DNA from: Streptomyces kaniharaensis
Lineage (GTDB): Bacteria > Actinomycetota > Actinomycetes > Streptomycetales > Streptomycetaceae
Reading direction: 5' to 3'
DNA: 64,000 bases
Assembly: GCF_009569385.1 (NCBI RefSeq)
Contig: NZ_WBOF01000001.1
Coordinates: 372,001-436,000, forward strand
Below, one piece after another: positions 23,908-32,785 of the stretch (position 1 is the first letter of the stretch; every line of letters begins with the position of its first letter). Under the pieces are notes generated by a model. That model saw only the letters and a list, made by a program, of their open reading frames with translations, made no database searches and had not been told where the DNA came from. The position numbers and the translations under genes are program-made.

Positions 23908-25722
23908 GTGCGGACCGCTGGCACCACGAGCGCCCACGGGCGATCATTTGGGGCAGAAGACGCGGCCGCCGAGCCAGCTCTGGACACACCGCAGGTGGGC
24001 CGCTCGCACCCCGTGTCGTCCGCTCCCAGTCGATCGGTCGCCGCCTTGAACACACACGCCGAGGACCCGGAACCCGCGAAGAAGTTCGCGAGGTTCCGGA
24101 AGCCGCCGAATCTCACGCTTCCCGGCTGCTGGGGCGCGCTCGTTCTCTCGTGCCTGTCCTTCACACCATCGCTGCTGCCACGCGGTGGCTTCCTCCAGGG
24201 CCTGATCTGGGGCATCGCCGCTGCCATCGGCTACGGGCTCGGAGTACTCGCGGCATCCGTCTGGCGCGCTTTCGCCGACCGGGAGCCCAGGCACCCCAAG
24301 CGCATGGCCTGGCGCACATTCCTCATCAGCGCGGCCGTGCTGCTCGTCGTCTTCTTCGGGCTCGGGCAGTACTGGCAGTACCTGATCCGCGGAATGATGG
24401 GGGTCCAGGACTACAACATCGCACTCGTCGTTCTCTCGCCCGTCGTCGCGGTAGTGGTGTTCGGTCTCCTTCTACTGATCGGGCGCGGCCTTCGGGCGCT
24501 CTACCGCAGAACCGCGGACGTACTCGGCCGCCGCATCGGGCAGCGCGCGGCCAGGGCGACCGGCTGGATTCTGGTCTCCGGCCTGGCCTACCTGGTGATC
24601 ACCGGTCTCCTGCTGGACGGGTTCGTCGGCATCGCCAACCAGGTGTTCTCACTTCGCGACGGCGCGACCCCGGAGGGCGTGCACCAGCCCGCCAGCACCC
24701 TGCGCTCGGGTGGGCCGGGCTCGCTCGTCGCGTGGGATTCGCTCGGACGGCAGGGGCGCGGCTTCGTCGGCACCGGCCCGTCGGAGGGCGACATCGCGAG
24801 GTTCACCCATCGCCCGGCCATGGAACCGATCCGGTCCTACGCCGGTCTGTGGTCATCCGGCGACACCGCGTCCCGTGCCGAGCTGGCGGTCAAGGATCTC
24901 GACCGCGCGGGCGGCTTCCAGCGCGCGAACCTGCTCGTGGTGACCACGACCGGAAGCGGCTGGGTCGACCCGGCGTCGGTCGACACCTTCGAGTACCTCG
25001 GCGGCGGTGACACGGCGACGGTGGCGATCCAGTACTCCTACCTGCCGTCCTGGATCTCCTACCTCGTGGACCAGTCCAAGGCCAGGGCCGCCGGCCGCGA
25101 TCTGTTCGACGCGGTCTACGACGTCTGGTCGAAGCTGCCGCAGGCGACCCGGCCGAGACTCTTCGTCGCCGGGGAGAGCCTGGGGTCCTTCGGCGGTGAA
25201 ACGGCGTTCAGCGGCGAGTACGACCTGCGCAACCGCACCTCGGGCACGCTGTTCGCCGGTCCGCCCAACTTCAATACCCTGTTCCGAGAGTTCAGTGACA
25301 ACCGCGCCGCCGGCAGCCCGGAGATCCAGCCGGTCTACAAGGACGGCCGGACCGTGCGCTTCACGAACGACCCCGCGGCGGGGGCTCCGCCCGCAGATCA
25401 GCCATGGACGGGTACCCGGGTTCTGTATCTGATGCACAGTTCCGACCCGATCGTCTGGTGGAGCCCGCACCTGATCTTCAACGAGCCCGACTGGATCGCC
25501 GAAACGCCTGGCAAGGACGTGCTCAAGGGGATCGTCTGGATCCCGTTCGTGACGTTCTGGCAGGTCACCGCCGACCTTCCGTTCTCCACCGGCGTTCCGA
25601 GCGGCCACGGCCACAAGTACAAGGCCGAGTACGTGGACGGCTGGAATGCCGTACTCCAGTCTCCCGGGATCTCCGCCCAGGACCTCGACGTCCTCAGGAA
25701 CGTCATCGCAGAAGGGGGATGA
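23908..25722 (+). CDS. membrane alpha/beta-hydrolase (Abhydrolase_9 family)
   Basis: The product of about 604 residues has four membrane helices in the first 250 residues (CWGALVLSCLSFTPSLLPRG, GLIWGIAAAIGYGLGVLAA) and a hydrolase domain with nucleophile elbow GESLGS and the preceding VVTTTGSGWVDP. This two-part arrangement is that of the Abhydrolase_9_N/Abhydrolase_9 proteins of mycobacteria and streptomycetes. Substrate unknown, probably lipid or cell-envelope. The first 45 residues are low in hydrophobicity and no start has a good ribosome-binding site; GTG 23908, GTG 24013 and TTG 24046 are candidates, so the 5' end is uncertain. Confidence 0.82.
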   Translation: MRTAGTTSAHGRSFGAEDAAAEPALDTPQVGRSHPVSSAPSRSVAALNTHAEDPEPAKKFARFRKPPNLTLPGCWGALVLSCLSFTPSLLPRGGFLQGLIWGIAAAIGYGLGVLAASVWRAFADREPRHPKRMAWRTFLISAAVLLVVFFGLGQYWQYLIRGMMGVQDYNIALVVLSPVVAVVVFGLLLLIGRGLRALYRRTADVLGRRIGQRAARATGWILVSGLAYLVITGLLLDGFVGIANQVFSLRDGATPEGVHQPASTLRSGGPGSLVAWDSLGRQGRGFVGTGPSEGDIARFTHRPAMEPIRSYAGLWSSGDTASRAELAVKDLDRAGGFQRANLLVVTTTGSGWVDPASVDTFEYLGGGDTATVAIQYSYLPSWISYLVDQSKARAAGRDLFDAVYDVWSKLPQATRPRLFVAGESLGSFGGETAFSGEYDLRNRTSGTLFAGPPNFNTLFREFSDNRAAGSPEIQPVYKDGRTVRFTNDPAAGAPPADQPWTGTRVLYLMHSSDPIVWWSPHLIFNEPDWIAETPGKDVLKGIVWIPFVTFWQVTADLPFSTGVPSGHGHKYKAEYVDGWNAVLQSPGISAQDLDVLRNVIAEGG

Positions 25723-25840
25723 CCGATCACCGCGGGTCTTGCCCGGGCGTCGTTCGGGAACCCGGCCCGGCCCCTGGAGGGATGCGAGGATCCGGGCCGG
25801 CCCCGCTGTCAGGGCCCGGGGCGGGCGCCTTCGGGGGTCA

Positions 25841-26269
25841 TCAGGCCTCCTTTCTGGTCGTGCCGACACACAGCGCCCAGATGACGAAGGCGTCGATCGC
25901 GATCAGGACGACGGCCCAGAACGGGTAATAGGGCAGCCACAGGAAGTTGGCGATCATTTCCAGCCCGGCGACGACGACACCGACGACACGGGCCCAGACA
26001 GCGCCGGTGAAGAGCGCCATGCCCGCCAGGACGACGACGATCCCGAGGATGAGATGGATCCATCCCCACCCTTCGGTGTTCATCGAGTACACGTAATGAC
26101 GGGTGACGACTATCAGGCTGTCCTTGGTGATGGCGGCGACCCCCTGGAAGATCGCCATGATGCCGCCGGAGATCAGCATGACCGCGGCGAAGATGGTCCA
26201 CCCCGTCACAAAGGGGCGGTGTTCGGGCACCTGGGTGGTACGGCCGCCTCCGGTAACACTGCCGGTCAT
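25841..26269 (-). CDS. DUF7144-family four-helix membrane protein (copy A)
   Basis: The 142-residue protein has four membrane helices (FAAVMLISGGIMAIFQGVAAI, IHLILGIVVVLAGMALFTGA, VVGVVVAGLEMIANFLWLPY, FWAVVLIAIDAFVIWALCV) with the family pattern YSMNTEGWGW between helices 1 and 2. AAGGAG stands 8 nt before the ATG. Two more members of this family lie within 5 kb. Function is unknown; the spread of copies suggests a membrane role in the local stress regulon. Confidence 0.85.
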   Translation of the reverse strand: MTGSVTGGGRTTQVPEHRPFVTGWTIFAAVMLISGGIMAIFQGVAAITKDSLIVVTRHYVYSMNTEGWGWIHLILGIVVVLAGMALFTGAVWARVVGVVVAGLEMIANFLWLPYYPFWAVVLIAIDAFVIWALCVGTTRKEA

Positions 26270-26531
26270 GACATCAACTCCTTCTGTGGCCACCGCCTCG
26301 CGGGCAGCGGGAGACGGGAGGTAAGAGCAGCTGAGCAGAGGGGCTCCGGGGAAACCTCGCCGGGGCGAGGGGGGCTCGTATGACAACCGCCTGGGAAGCT
26401 CGACCGGCGGAAGGACCCGGAACGGAAGCCCTACGTTCACCGTAGGACCGGACCCTCCACCTGTCGTGGGCAGCATGGACCGCGGCTACGGCCCGTACCG
26501 CCCCACACGGTGCTCGACACCGGCCGCTCCC

Positions 26532-26548
26532 TCACCCGGGGCAGGTGA
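26532..26548 (+). promoter_or_regulatory. 17-bp palindrome, site 1, before the DUF6325 gene
   Basis: TCACCCGGGGCAGGTGA differs at one position from TCACCCG-N3-CGGGTGA. A -10-like TAGCGT begins at 26572, 23 nt after the site, which would centre the site near -42, the place for an activator. The remaining part of this 368-bp gap holds only a small hairpin at 26430-26446. Confidence 0.6.
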
Positions 26549-26637
26549 TCCGTGGACGGGGTGTCGGCCCCTAGCGTCGAAACCAGCGCCCGGCCCGGCG
26601 GACCGGGCGACGGACTCCACGTGGAAGGAGCACCGCC

Positions 26638-27141
26638 ATGGCCGAGGACGTCCTCGCCGAGACCGGGCCCATCGACTACCTGGTGGTCGAGTTCCCCGGC
26701 AACCGCATGACCGGAGAGGGGCTCCCGCTGCTGATCGACTTGGTGGACCGGGGTGTGATCCGCATCCTGGACTTCGCGTTCGTGCGCAAGGACACCGACG
26801 GCACCGTCACGGGTATGGAACTGGCCGACTTCGACGGCGACGGCCTGCTGGACCTGGCCGTCTTCGAGGGCGTCGGCTCGGGTCTGCTCGGCGCCGACGA
26901 CCTGGGCGAGGCCGCCGCAGTCCTCGAGCCCGGGAACTCGGCCGGTGTGCTCATCTACGAGAACACCTGGGCAGCGCCGTTCACCTCAGCCCTGCGACGG
27001 GCCGGCGCCCGGGTCGTCGCCAGTGGCCGGGTGCCCCTGCCGGACCTGCTGCGTTCCCTGGACGAGCTGGACGACGCCAACGGGACGGACCGGACGGACG
27101 CGTCGGGCGGCTCCGCCCCCGGGCCGTCCGCCACCGAGTGA
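26638..27141 (+). CDS. DUF6325-family protein
   Basis: The 167-residue soluble protein begins MAEDVLAETGPIDYLVVEFPG and has the run GVIRILDFAFVRKDTDGTV, which I recognise from the DUF6325 family common in actinobacteria. Members are often paired with a SHOCT-domain protein, as here: the next gene starts 23 bp downstream. It may be a regulatory adaptor; no enzymatic motif is visible. The ribosome-binding site GGAAGGAG is strong. The 17-bp palindrome upstream suggests joint control with GH15. Confidence 0.82.
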   Translation: MAEDVLAETGPIDYLVVEFPGNRMTGEGLPLLIDLVDRGVIRILDFAFVRKDTDGTVTGMELADFDGDGLLDLAVFEGVGSGLLGADDLGEAAAVLEPGNSAGVLIYENTWAAPFTSALRRAGARVVASGRVPLPDLLRSLDELDDANGTDRTDASGGSAPGPSATE

Positions 27142-27164
27142 GCCGCCGAGAGGAGAGACGCGTC

Positions 27165-27446
27165 ATGCCTGGATTGCTGCGCGGTGTCGCGCGCACCGCC
27201 GTCGTCGCCGGAACGGCAACCGCCGTGTCCAACCGGGTCTCCCGCCGTCAGGCGGGTCGTTGGGCCCAACAGGACATGGCGGCCGAACCCGCGCCGCCCC
27301 CGCCGCCCCCTGCTCCTGCCGCGCCCGCGGCGACGAGCATGGACGAGAAGCTCGCCCAGCTGCAGCAGTTGGGGCAGCTGAGGGACCAAGGAGTCCTCAC
27401 GGAGGAGGAGTTCGCGGCGCAGAAGCAGCGGCTTCTCGCCGGCTGA
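27165..27446 (+). CDS. SHOCT-domain protein
   Basis: The 93-residue protein has a short, weakly hydrophobic N-terminus (GVARTAVVAGTATAVSNRVS), a proline/alanine linker and a C-terminal SHOCT helix pair (EKLAQLQQLGQLRDQGVLTEEE, typically followed by FAAQKQRLLAG). SHOCT domains are short oligomerisation modules at the ends of bacterial proteins. It is translated from AGGAG behind DUF6325, forming a two-gene unit closed by a strong terminator. Confidence 0.88.
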   Translation: MPGLLRGVARTAVVAGTATAVSNRVSRRQAGRWAQQDMAAEPAPPPPPPAPAAPAATSMDEKLAQLQQLGQLRDQGVLTEEEFAAQKQRLLAG

Positions 27447-27458
27447 CCTCCGTCGACA

Positions 27459-27499
27459 CGGCGGCCCCCGTCCCGGTCAGACCGGGACGGGGGCCGCCG
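27459..27499. terminator. strong bidirectional terminator
   Basis: A perfect 19-bp stem with a 3-nt loop (27459-27477 with 27481-27499) lies between the convergent SHOCT and DUF7144 genes. Confidence 0.9.
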
Positions 27500-27523
27500 C
27501 CGCGTCCGTATCGAAGCCCGTAT

Positions 27524-28024
27524 TCACGCCCCGGTGCCGGGCCCGGAACCCCGCTCGGCCCGTACCGGGGGCGCTGTGCCGTCGGCCGTCGGGGCCCACT
27601 GCTCGGACGTACTCTGGGCGGTCAGGCCGTAGATGCCGATCACGTCGATCGCGATGACGGTCACCGACCAGAGCGGGTACGAGGGAGCGAAGACCATCTG
27701 CGCGAAGGCGTTGAGGCCGAGCACGACGACGCCGGTCCAGCGGGCCCACTGGGCACGAAGGGCCAGCACGCCGTAGGCCGCGGCCAGCTGGGCGACGGCC
27801 AGGAAAAGGATCGCCCAGCCCCAGGACCGGAGGTCGCCGAAGACGTAGTGGGCGTTGCCGACGAAGAAGTGCGACCGCGCGATGGCGGCGATGCCGTCCA
27901 GGGCGTTGAGGGAGCCCAGCAGGATCAGCAGCACACCGGCGAAGGTGATCAGTCCGGAGCCTGTGCTGCCGCTTCCGCGGGCGCCGGCTGCCGGGTCTTC
28001 ACCGTGCGGGGCGGCGGTGGGCAT
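27524..28024 (-). CDS. DUF7144-family four-helix membrane protein (copy B)
   Basis: The 166-residue protein has the four-helix DUF7144 core (FAGVLLILLGSLNALDGIAAI; YVFGDLRSWGWAILFLAVAQ; VVVLGLNAFAQMVFAPSYPL; VTVIAIDVIGIYGLTAQ) with polar extensions at both ends. GGAGG precedes the ATG by 5 nt. It is closer to copy C (30886) than to copy A in the YVFGDL and NAF(A/T)Q segments. One 17-bp palindrome lies 144 bp upstream. Confidence 0.85.
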   Translation of the reverse strand: MPTAAPHGEDPAAGARGSGSTGSGLITFAGVLLILLGSLNALDGIAAIARSHFFVGNAHYVFGDLRSWGWAILFLAVAQLAAAYGVLALRAQWARWTGVVVLGLNAFAQMVFAPSYPLWSVTVIAIDVIGIYGLTAQSTSEQWAPTADGTAPPVRAERGSGPGTGA

Positions 28025-28167
28025 GGTTGCCTCCAGGTGGGGGTGCGGCCGTGCCGCGCTCATCGGTGGCGTGGGCGGACCGGCGGGTCCGCCGGACCGG
28101 CATTGCGCCCACGGCGGCAGCGAAAGGCCCGATGTCACCACTCAGTCAGGTCGGCTCGGCGGCGGCA

Positions 28168-28184
28168 CCACCCGAACCGGGTGA
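28168..28184 (-). promoter_or_regulatory. 17-bp palindrome, site 2
   Basis: Read on the minus strand, TCACCCGGTTCGGGTGG matches TCACCCG-N3-CGGGTGA at all but the last base. It lies between the stop of one membrane-protein gene and the start of DUF7144 copy B. A -10 at the usual distance (CTGAGT) is weak. Confidence 0.5.
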
Positions 28185-28185
28185 T

Positions 28186-28707
28186 TCAGTGCCCGACCAC
28201 AACCTTGGCCGCCACGATGACCAGGCCCAGAAGCAGGTTGACCGCGCCTTCGACGGCGGCCTGTCCCGATGAGGCGCCCGCCCGGCGGGCGCCCAGCGTC
28301 GCCCAGGTCACCTGCTGCGCCACGGCGACACCGAGGGCGAGCCAGGCGTTCTCCCCCGTCCCGAGCGAGGGACTGACCAGCACCGCCAGGGCCGGCAGTG
28401 CCGCCGCCTCGACGAGTGGCCACTCCTGCCGGCCGACCCTGCGCACCTCGCTCCAGGTGACCCGACGGCCGACCTCGCGCCGCCCGGCCACGTGCGCGTA
28501 GACGTGGGCGATCCAGAAGACGATCCCGGTGATCACCAGCAGCAGGACGAGCGACAGCCGCGGGTGCGGTTCGTGGACGGCGGAGGCCGCGATCACCGAG
28601 GCGGCCAGCATCGAACCGTAGACCGCGCCGGCGTAGTCCGTCCGGTTCCCGGCTCCGTCCGGGGCCGGTCCGGGCGGAGCCGGGGTACGGCTGCGGGAGG
28701 TTGTCAC
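28186..28707 (-). CDS. hypothetical polytopic membrane protein
   Basis: The 173-residue protein has about five hydrophobic segments after a proline-rich cytoplasmic N-terminus (GAVYGSMLAASVIAASAV; LVLLLVITGIVFWIAHVYAHV; WPLVEAAALPALAVLVSPSL; AWLALGVAVAQQVTWATLGA; NLLLGLVIVAAKVVVGH). I do not recognise a named family. The start GTG has GGAGGAGG 5 nt upstream. It lies in the stress island and has a 17-bp palindromic site about 80 bp upstream. Confidence 0.75.
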   Translation of the reverse strand: MTTSRSRTPAPPGPAPDGAGNRTDYAGAVYGSMLAASVIAASAVHEPHPRLSLVLLLVITGIVFWIAHVYAHVAGRREVGRRVTWSEVRRVGRQEWPLVEAAALPALAVLVSPSLGTGENAWLALGVAVAQQVTWATLGARRAGASSGQAAVEGAVNLLLGLVIVAAKVVVGH

Positions 28708-28780
28708 GGCGCCTCCTCCTGTCACCGCGCCGGGGACGACCGGTGAGCCCGTTGCCGCAATCCTCGCCGGATCCCCAGGG

Positions 28781-28812
28781 CCCCACCTCACCCCCGGCAG
28801 GTGAGGTGGGGC
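28781..28812. promoter_or_regulatory. 17-bp palindrome, site 3, inside a longer inverted repeat
   Basis: TCACCCCCGGCAGGTGA (28788-28804) shares the outer TCACC and GGTGA of the motif, and its arms extend to 12 bp (CCCCACCTCACC). It lies between the divergent membrane-protein and GH15 genes and could also fold as a hairpin. Confidence 0.45.
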
Positions 28813-28918
28813 GCGGTGACCGCCCCACAGCCTGCGGTGCCCCGGCCGCACTTCGGTCGAAGGATGCACCGCACGGTGGCCCGCCCGGTGCGCCGGCCAC
28901 GACCCGCCCACCGCGCGC

Positions 28919-28935
28919 TCACCCACACCGGGTGA
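28919..28935 (+). promoter_or_regulatory. 17-bp palindrome, site 4, before the GH15 gene
   Basis: TCACCCACACCGGGTGA differs from the consensus at one base. A -10-like TACGGT starts at 28958, 22 nt after the site, the same geometry as sites 1 and 5. The GH15 start codon follows about 40 bp further on. Confidence 0.6.
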
Positions 28936-29004
28936 TCCGGGGCCGAGCCGCCCTTCGTACGGTGACGGCGAAGGCCGTTTCCTTCGTCCGCCGGGAAGCC
29001 TGCC

Positions 29005-30834
29005 ATGAACCCTTACCCCCCGATCGCCGAGCACGGGGTCATCGGCGACCTGCAGACCGCCGCACTCGTGTCCACCGCCGGCGACATCGACTGGTGGTGC
29101 ACCCCCCGCTTCGACTCCCCCAGTCTCTTCGCCTCCCTGCTGGACCACGCGAAGGGCGGCCGGTGCCGGCTCGCCGTCGACCGGGACGCGGTACCCGACG
29201 CCCAGGTGAAACAGCTCTACCTCGCCGGCACGGCCATCGTGGTGACCCGCTTCCTCGCCCCGCAGGGGGTGGCGGAGGTCGTCGACTTCATGCTCCCCGA
29301 CACCTCGCCGACCCCGAGCGACCGGCACCGGATCATCCGCACGGCCCGCGTGGTGCGCGGACGGGTGCCCTTCCGGCTGGAGTGCCGGCCTCGCTTCGAC
29401 TACGGCCGCGCCGCCCACCGGCTCACCATGCCGGACGAACGCTGCGCAGTGCTGCAGGCCCCCGATCAGGAACTGTGCGTGCAGGCCAGCGACCTGGTCG
29501 TGCTCCACCCCGACGGCTCCGACGTGACCGCGGGGTTCACCCTGGACGCGGGAGAGATGGCCACCGTGCTCCTCACCGCCCAGTCACCGGGCGCCACCCC
29601 GTCCGCCCCGCCCGGTGACGCCGACACCATCGCCGACTTCGACGCCTGCCGAAGGTTCTGGTACGAGTGGATCAAGTCCTCCAATTACCAAGGTCGTTGG
29701 CGCCAGATGGTCGACCGCTCGGCCATCACGCTCAAGCTGCTCAGCTACCACCCGACCGGCGCGTTGATCGCCGCCGCGACCATGGGACTGCCGGAGCAGG
29801 TCGGCGGTGAGCGGAACTGGGACTACCGGTACACCTGGATCCGGGACGCCTCGCTGTCCGTCCACACCCTCATCGGCCTCGGCTTCCGCGACGAGGCGCT
29901 GGCGTTCCGCCGGTGGGTGCGGGACCGGGTCGAGGCGGCCGGCGCCGAGGGCGAACGGCTCCAGATCATGTACCGCATCGACGGCGACCCCCACCTGACC
30001 GAGGAGACCCTGACCCAGTGGGAGGGCTACCGCGGCTCGTTCCCGGTGCGCGCCGGAAACGCCGCCTCCGACCAGCTCCAGCTCGACATCTACGGCGAAG
30101 CCGCCTACGCGTTCGCCGCCGACGAGAGCGACATGGGGGCACTGCGCGGCTGGGAGGCGTTCCGCAGGCTCGTGGACTGGCTGACCGAGCACTGGGACCG
30201 CCCGGACGAAGGGATCTGGGAGACGCGCGGCGGACGCCAGGACTTCACCTACAGCCGCCTGATGTGCTGGGTGGCCTTCGACCGCGCCGTCCGCGTCGCC
30301 AGGAAGTTCGCACGCCCCGCGGACCTCGAACGCTGGAGCTCGGTGCGCGACGACATCCTGCGCCAGATCGTGCAGCGCGGATGGAGCCCCAAGCGCGAGG
30401 CCTTCACCCAGCACTACGCCACCGACGTCCTGGACGCCTCGCTGCTGCTCATGCCCAAGGTCGGCTTCCTCTCCCCCACCGACCCGGCCTGGCTGTCCAC
30501 CCTGGACGCCATGGACCAGGAACTGGTCCAGGACAGCCTGGTCTACCGCTACGACCCGGCCGCCTCCCCCGACGGGCTGCGCGGCTCCGAAGGCACCTTC
30601 AACCTCTGCACCTTCCTCTACGTCGAGGCCCTGGCCCGGGCGGGCCGGGTCGACCACGCCCGCTACGCGTTCGACAAGATGCTCACCTACGCCAACCACG
30701 TGGGCCTGTTCGCCGAGGAGATCGGCCCCTCCGGCGAGCAACTGGGCAACTTCCCCCAGGCGTTCACCCATCTCGCCCTCATCGACGCGGCATTCGCCCT
30801 GGACGAGGAACTCGACCGCCAGGGGGCTGCCTGA
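29005..30834 (+). CDS. glycoside hydrolase family 15 (glucoamylase/trehalase-like)
   Basis: The 609-residue cytosolic protein has an N-terminal beta domain (PPIAEHGVIGDLQTAALVS) and an (alpha/alpha)6 barrel with GH15 signatures NWDYRYTWIRDASL, the general-acid region around WEGYRGSFPVRAGNAASDQ (cited as RGSFPVRAGN) and EEIGPSGEQLGNFPQAF near the end. Bacterial members hydrolyse alpha-glucosides; actinobacterial ones include trehalases, so trehalose or maltooligosaccharides are likely substrates. There is no signal peptide. It is preceded by a 17-bp palindromic site and followed 51 bp later by DUF7144 copy C and an MFS transporter, probably one operon. Confidence 0.92.
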   Translation: MNPYPPIAEHGVIGDLQTAALVSTAGDIDWWCTPRFDSPSLFASLLDHAKGGRCRLAVDRDAVPDAQVKQLYLAGTAIVVTRFLAPQGVAEVVDFMLPDTSPTPSDRHRIIRTARVVRGRVPFRLECRPRFDYGRAAHRLTMPDERCAVLQAPDQELCVQASDLVVLHPDGSDVTAGFTLDAGEMATVLLTAQSPGATPSAPPGDADTIADFDACRRFWYEWIKSSNYQGRWRQMVDRSAITLKLLSYHPTGALIAAATMGLPEQVGGERNWDYRYTWIRDASLSVHTLIGLGFRDEALAFRRWVRDRVEAAGAEGERLQIMYRIDGDPHLTEETLTQWEGYRGSFPVRAGNAASDQLQLDIYGEAAYAFAADESDMGALRGWEAFRRLVDWLTEHWDRPDEGIWETRGGRQDFTYSRLMCWVAFDRAVRVARKFARPADLERWSSVRDDILRQIVQRGWSPKREAFTQHYATDVLDASLLLMPKVGFLSPTDPAWLSTLDAMDQELVQDSLVYRYDPAASPDGLRGSEGTFNLCTFLYVEALARAGRVDHARYAFDKMLTYANHVGLFAEEIGPSGEQLGNFPQAFTHLALIDAAFALDEELDRQGAA

Positions 30835-30885
30835 CGCACCGCACCCGGAATCCGAAGGCCCGCAGGAGCTCGAAAGGAGACGGCC

Positions 30886-31284
30886 GTGGTCTCCCCTCCC
30901 CACGCGGCGCAGCCGCGCCGCAACCTGCTGCCGTTCGCCGGGATCGTGATGATCCTGTTGGCGTTGTTCAACGGGTGGGACGCCATGGCGGCGCTGATCG
31001 ACTCCCCCGTCGTCACCGGCACCGACCGCTACGTCTTCGGAGATCTGCACGGCCTGGGCTGGGCCCTGCTCGTCCTGGCCATCGCCCAGGGGCTTGCCGG
31101 CATCACGCTGCTCACCGGTGACCTCCCCTCCCGCTGGTTCCCGGCGGTCGTGCTGTGCGCCAACGCCTTCACCCAGTTCGTCTTCCTTCCGAGCTTCCCG
31201 GCCTGGTCCCTGACGATCATCGCCATCGACCTCGCCGCGCTCTACGTGGTCCTCAGCGCACCCGAGGAAAGGAACCGGGAATGA
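30886..31284 (+). CDS. DUF7144-family four-helix membrane protein (copy C)
   Basis: The 132-residue protein shows the four-helix DUF7144 core (FAGIVMILLALFNGWDAMAAL; YVFGDLHGLGWALLVLAIAQ; VVLCANAFTQFVFLPSFPAW; IIAIDLAALYVVLSA). GTG start with AAAGGAG upstream. Its stop overlaps the next start by 4 bp (ATGA), coupling it to the MFS transporter. Its position between GH15 and MFS suggests a membrane partner of that unit. Confidence 0.87.
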   Translation: MVSPPHAAQPRRNLLPFAGIVMILLALFNGWDAMAALIDSPVVTGTDRYVFGDLHGLGWALLVLAIAQGLAGITLLTGDLPSRWFPAVVLCANAFTQFVFLPSFPAWSLTIIAIDLAALYVVLSAPEERNRE

Positions 31285-32654
31285 CCACGGTGGCCGCCCC
31301 CACCACGACCGGGCGCCCTGTGCTGATCCCGCTGGCACTCGCCCAGTTCATCTGCAGCTTCGCCGGCTCCAGCATGAACGTGATGATCAACGACATCAGC
31401 ACCGACCTGGACACCACCGTCCAGGGTGTCCAGGTCGTCATCACCGTCTTCCTGCTGGTGATGGCCGCACTGATGATCCCCGGGGGCAAGCTCACCGACC
31501 GCTGGGGCCGCAAGCGGTGCCTGATGGCCGGCCTCGCCACCTACGGCGTCGGCGCCGTGCTCAGTGCGGCCGCCCCCGGACTCGGCGTCCTCATCCTCGG
31601 CAACTCCATCCTGGAGGGCGTCGGCACCGCCCTGCTGATCCCCCCGGTCTACATCCTGACCACCCTGCTGTTCACCGGTACCGCCGCCCGGGCCCGCGCC
31701 TTCGGCACCATCATGGCCTTCGGCGGCATCGGTGCGGCAGCCGGTCCGCTCATCGGCGGCCTGCTCACCACAGCCATCGACTGGCGTGCCAACTTCGGCT
31801 TCCAGGCCCTGATCGTGGCCCTGATCCTCTTCCTCACCCGCAAGCTGGAGGACCCGCTCCCCGCCGACCCCACCCGGCCGTTCGACACCGTCGGCGCCGT
31901 CCTGTCGGCGGCCGGCCTGGTCCTGCTGGTCACCGGCATCCTCGCCGCGGACAACAACACCTGGCTGATGATCGCGCTCCTCGTGGCCGGCGCCGCGGTG
32001 CTGGCCGGCTTCTTCCGCTGGATCCGCGGCCTGGAACGCGCCGGACGCGAACCGCTGCTGGCCACCCGCCTCTTCCGCAGCCACACCTCGAACCTGGGCC
32101 TCGTCACCCAGAACGCCCAGTGGCTCGTCCTGATGGGTGTCTCGTTCACCGTCGGCGCCTACCTCCAGGTCGTCCGCGGCTACAGCGCCATCGCCACCGG
32201 AGGGGTCTTCACCTCCGCCACCCTCGGTCTGCTCGCCACCTCGCTCTCCGCCGAGCGCCTGGCCAAGCGCCACGCCCAGCGCACCCTGATCGTCGCGGGC
32301 TTCGCCGTCACCACCGTCGGCATCGTCGTGCTGCTCCTCCTGGTGCGCGCCGTCGACAGCGTCTGGGCCTTCACGCCCGGCCTCCTGCTGATCGGCCTGG
32401 GCATCGGCCTCATGCTCACCCCCTCGGTCAACATCGTGCAGTCCGCCTTCCCCGACAGCCTCCAGGGCGAGATCTCCGGCCTCTCCCGCAGCATCTCCAA
32501 CCTCGGCTCCTCGCTCGGCACCGCTGCCGCCGGAACCATCCTGGTCTCCGAACTCACCCGGAACAGCTACGCGGCGGCCATGGGCGCCCTCGCACTCTGC
32601 GGCGTCATCGGTCTCTGCGCGGCGCTGTTCCTGCCACGTGACCGGGCGGCGTGA
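31281..32654 (+). CDS. MFS transporter (DHA2-like)
   Basis: The 457-residue transporter has 13-14 predicted helices, the loop 2-3 motif GGKLTDRWGRKRC and a drug-antiporter-like motif C region (GTIMAFGGIGAAAGPLIGG). The domain layout fits the DHA2 drug:proton antiporters, but substrates in this family vary. Translation is coupled to DUF7144 copy C. The gene is followed by a LAL regulator 130 bp later, which may control it. Confidence 0.88.
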   Translation: MTTVAAPTTTGRPVLIPLALAQFICSFAGSSMNVMINDISTDLDTTVQGVQVVITVFLLVMAALMIPGGKLTDRWGRKRCLMAGLATYGVGAVLSAAAPGLGVLILGNSILEGVGTALLIPPVYILTTLLFTGTAARARAFGTIMAFGGIGAAAGPLIGGLLTTAIDWRANFGFQALIVALILFLTRKLEDPLPADPTRPFDTVGAVLSAAGLVLLVTGILAADNNTWLMIALLVAGAAVLAGFFRWIRGLERAGREPLLATRLFRSHTSNLGLVTQNAQWLVLMGVSFTVGAYLQVVRGYSAIATGGVFTSATLGLLATSLSAERLAKRHAQRTLIVAGFAVTTVGIVVLLLLVRAVDSVWAFTPGLLLIGLGIGLMLTPSVNIVQSAFPDSLQGEISGLSRSISNLGSSLGTAAAGTILVSELTRNSYAAAMGALALCGVIGLCAALFLPRDRAA

Positions 32655-32785
32655 CACCGTTCCAGGGGCGTACGGCCCGATGGGCGGGACCACACGCCCC
32701 TTGTTCGGGTCGGGCCGGGTCGGACAGGATGGTGACTGTCACTGACCCGCGCCTCCCATGCGCCGCCAACCCTGAGGTGAGCACC

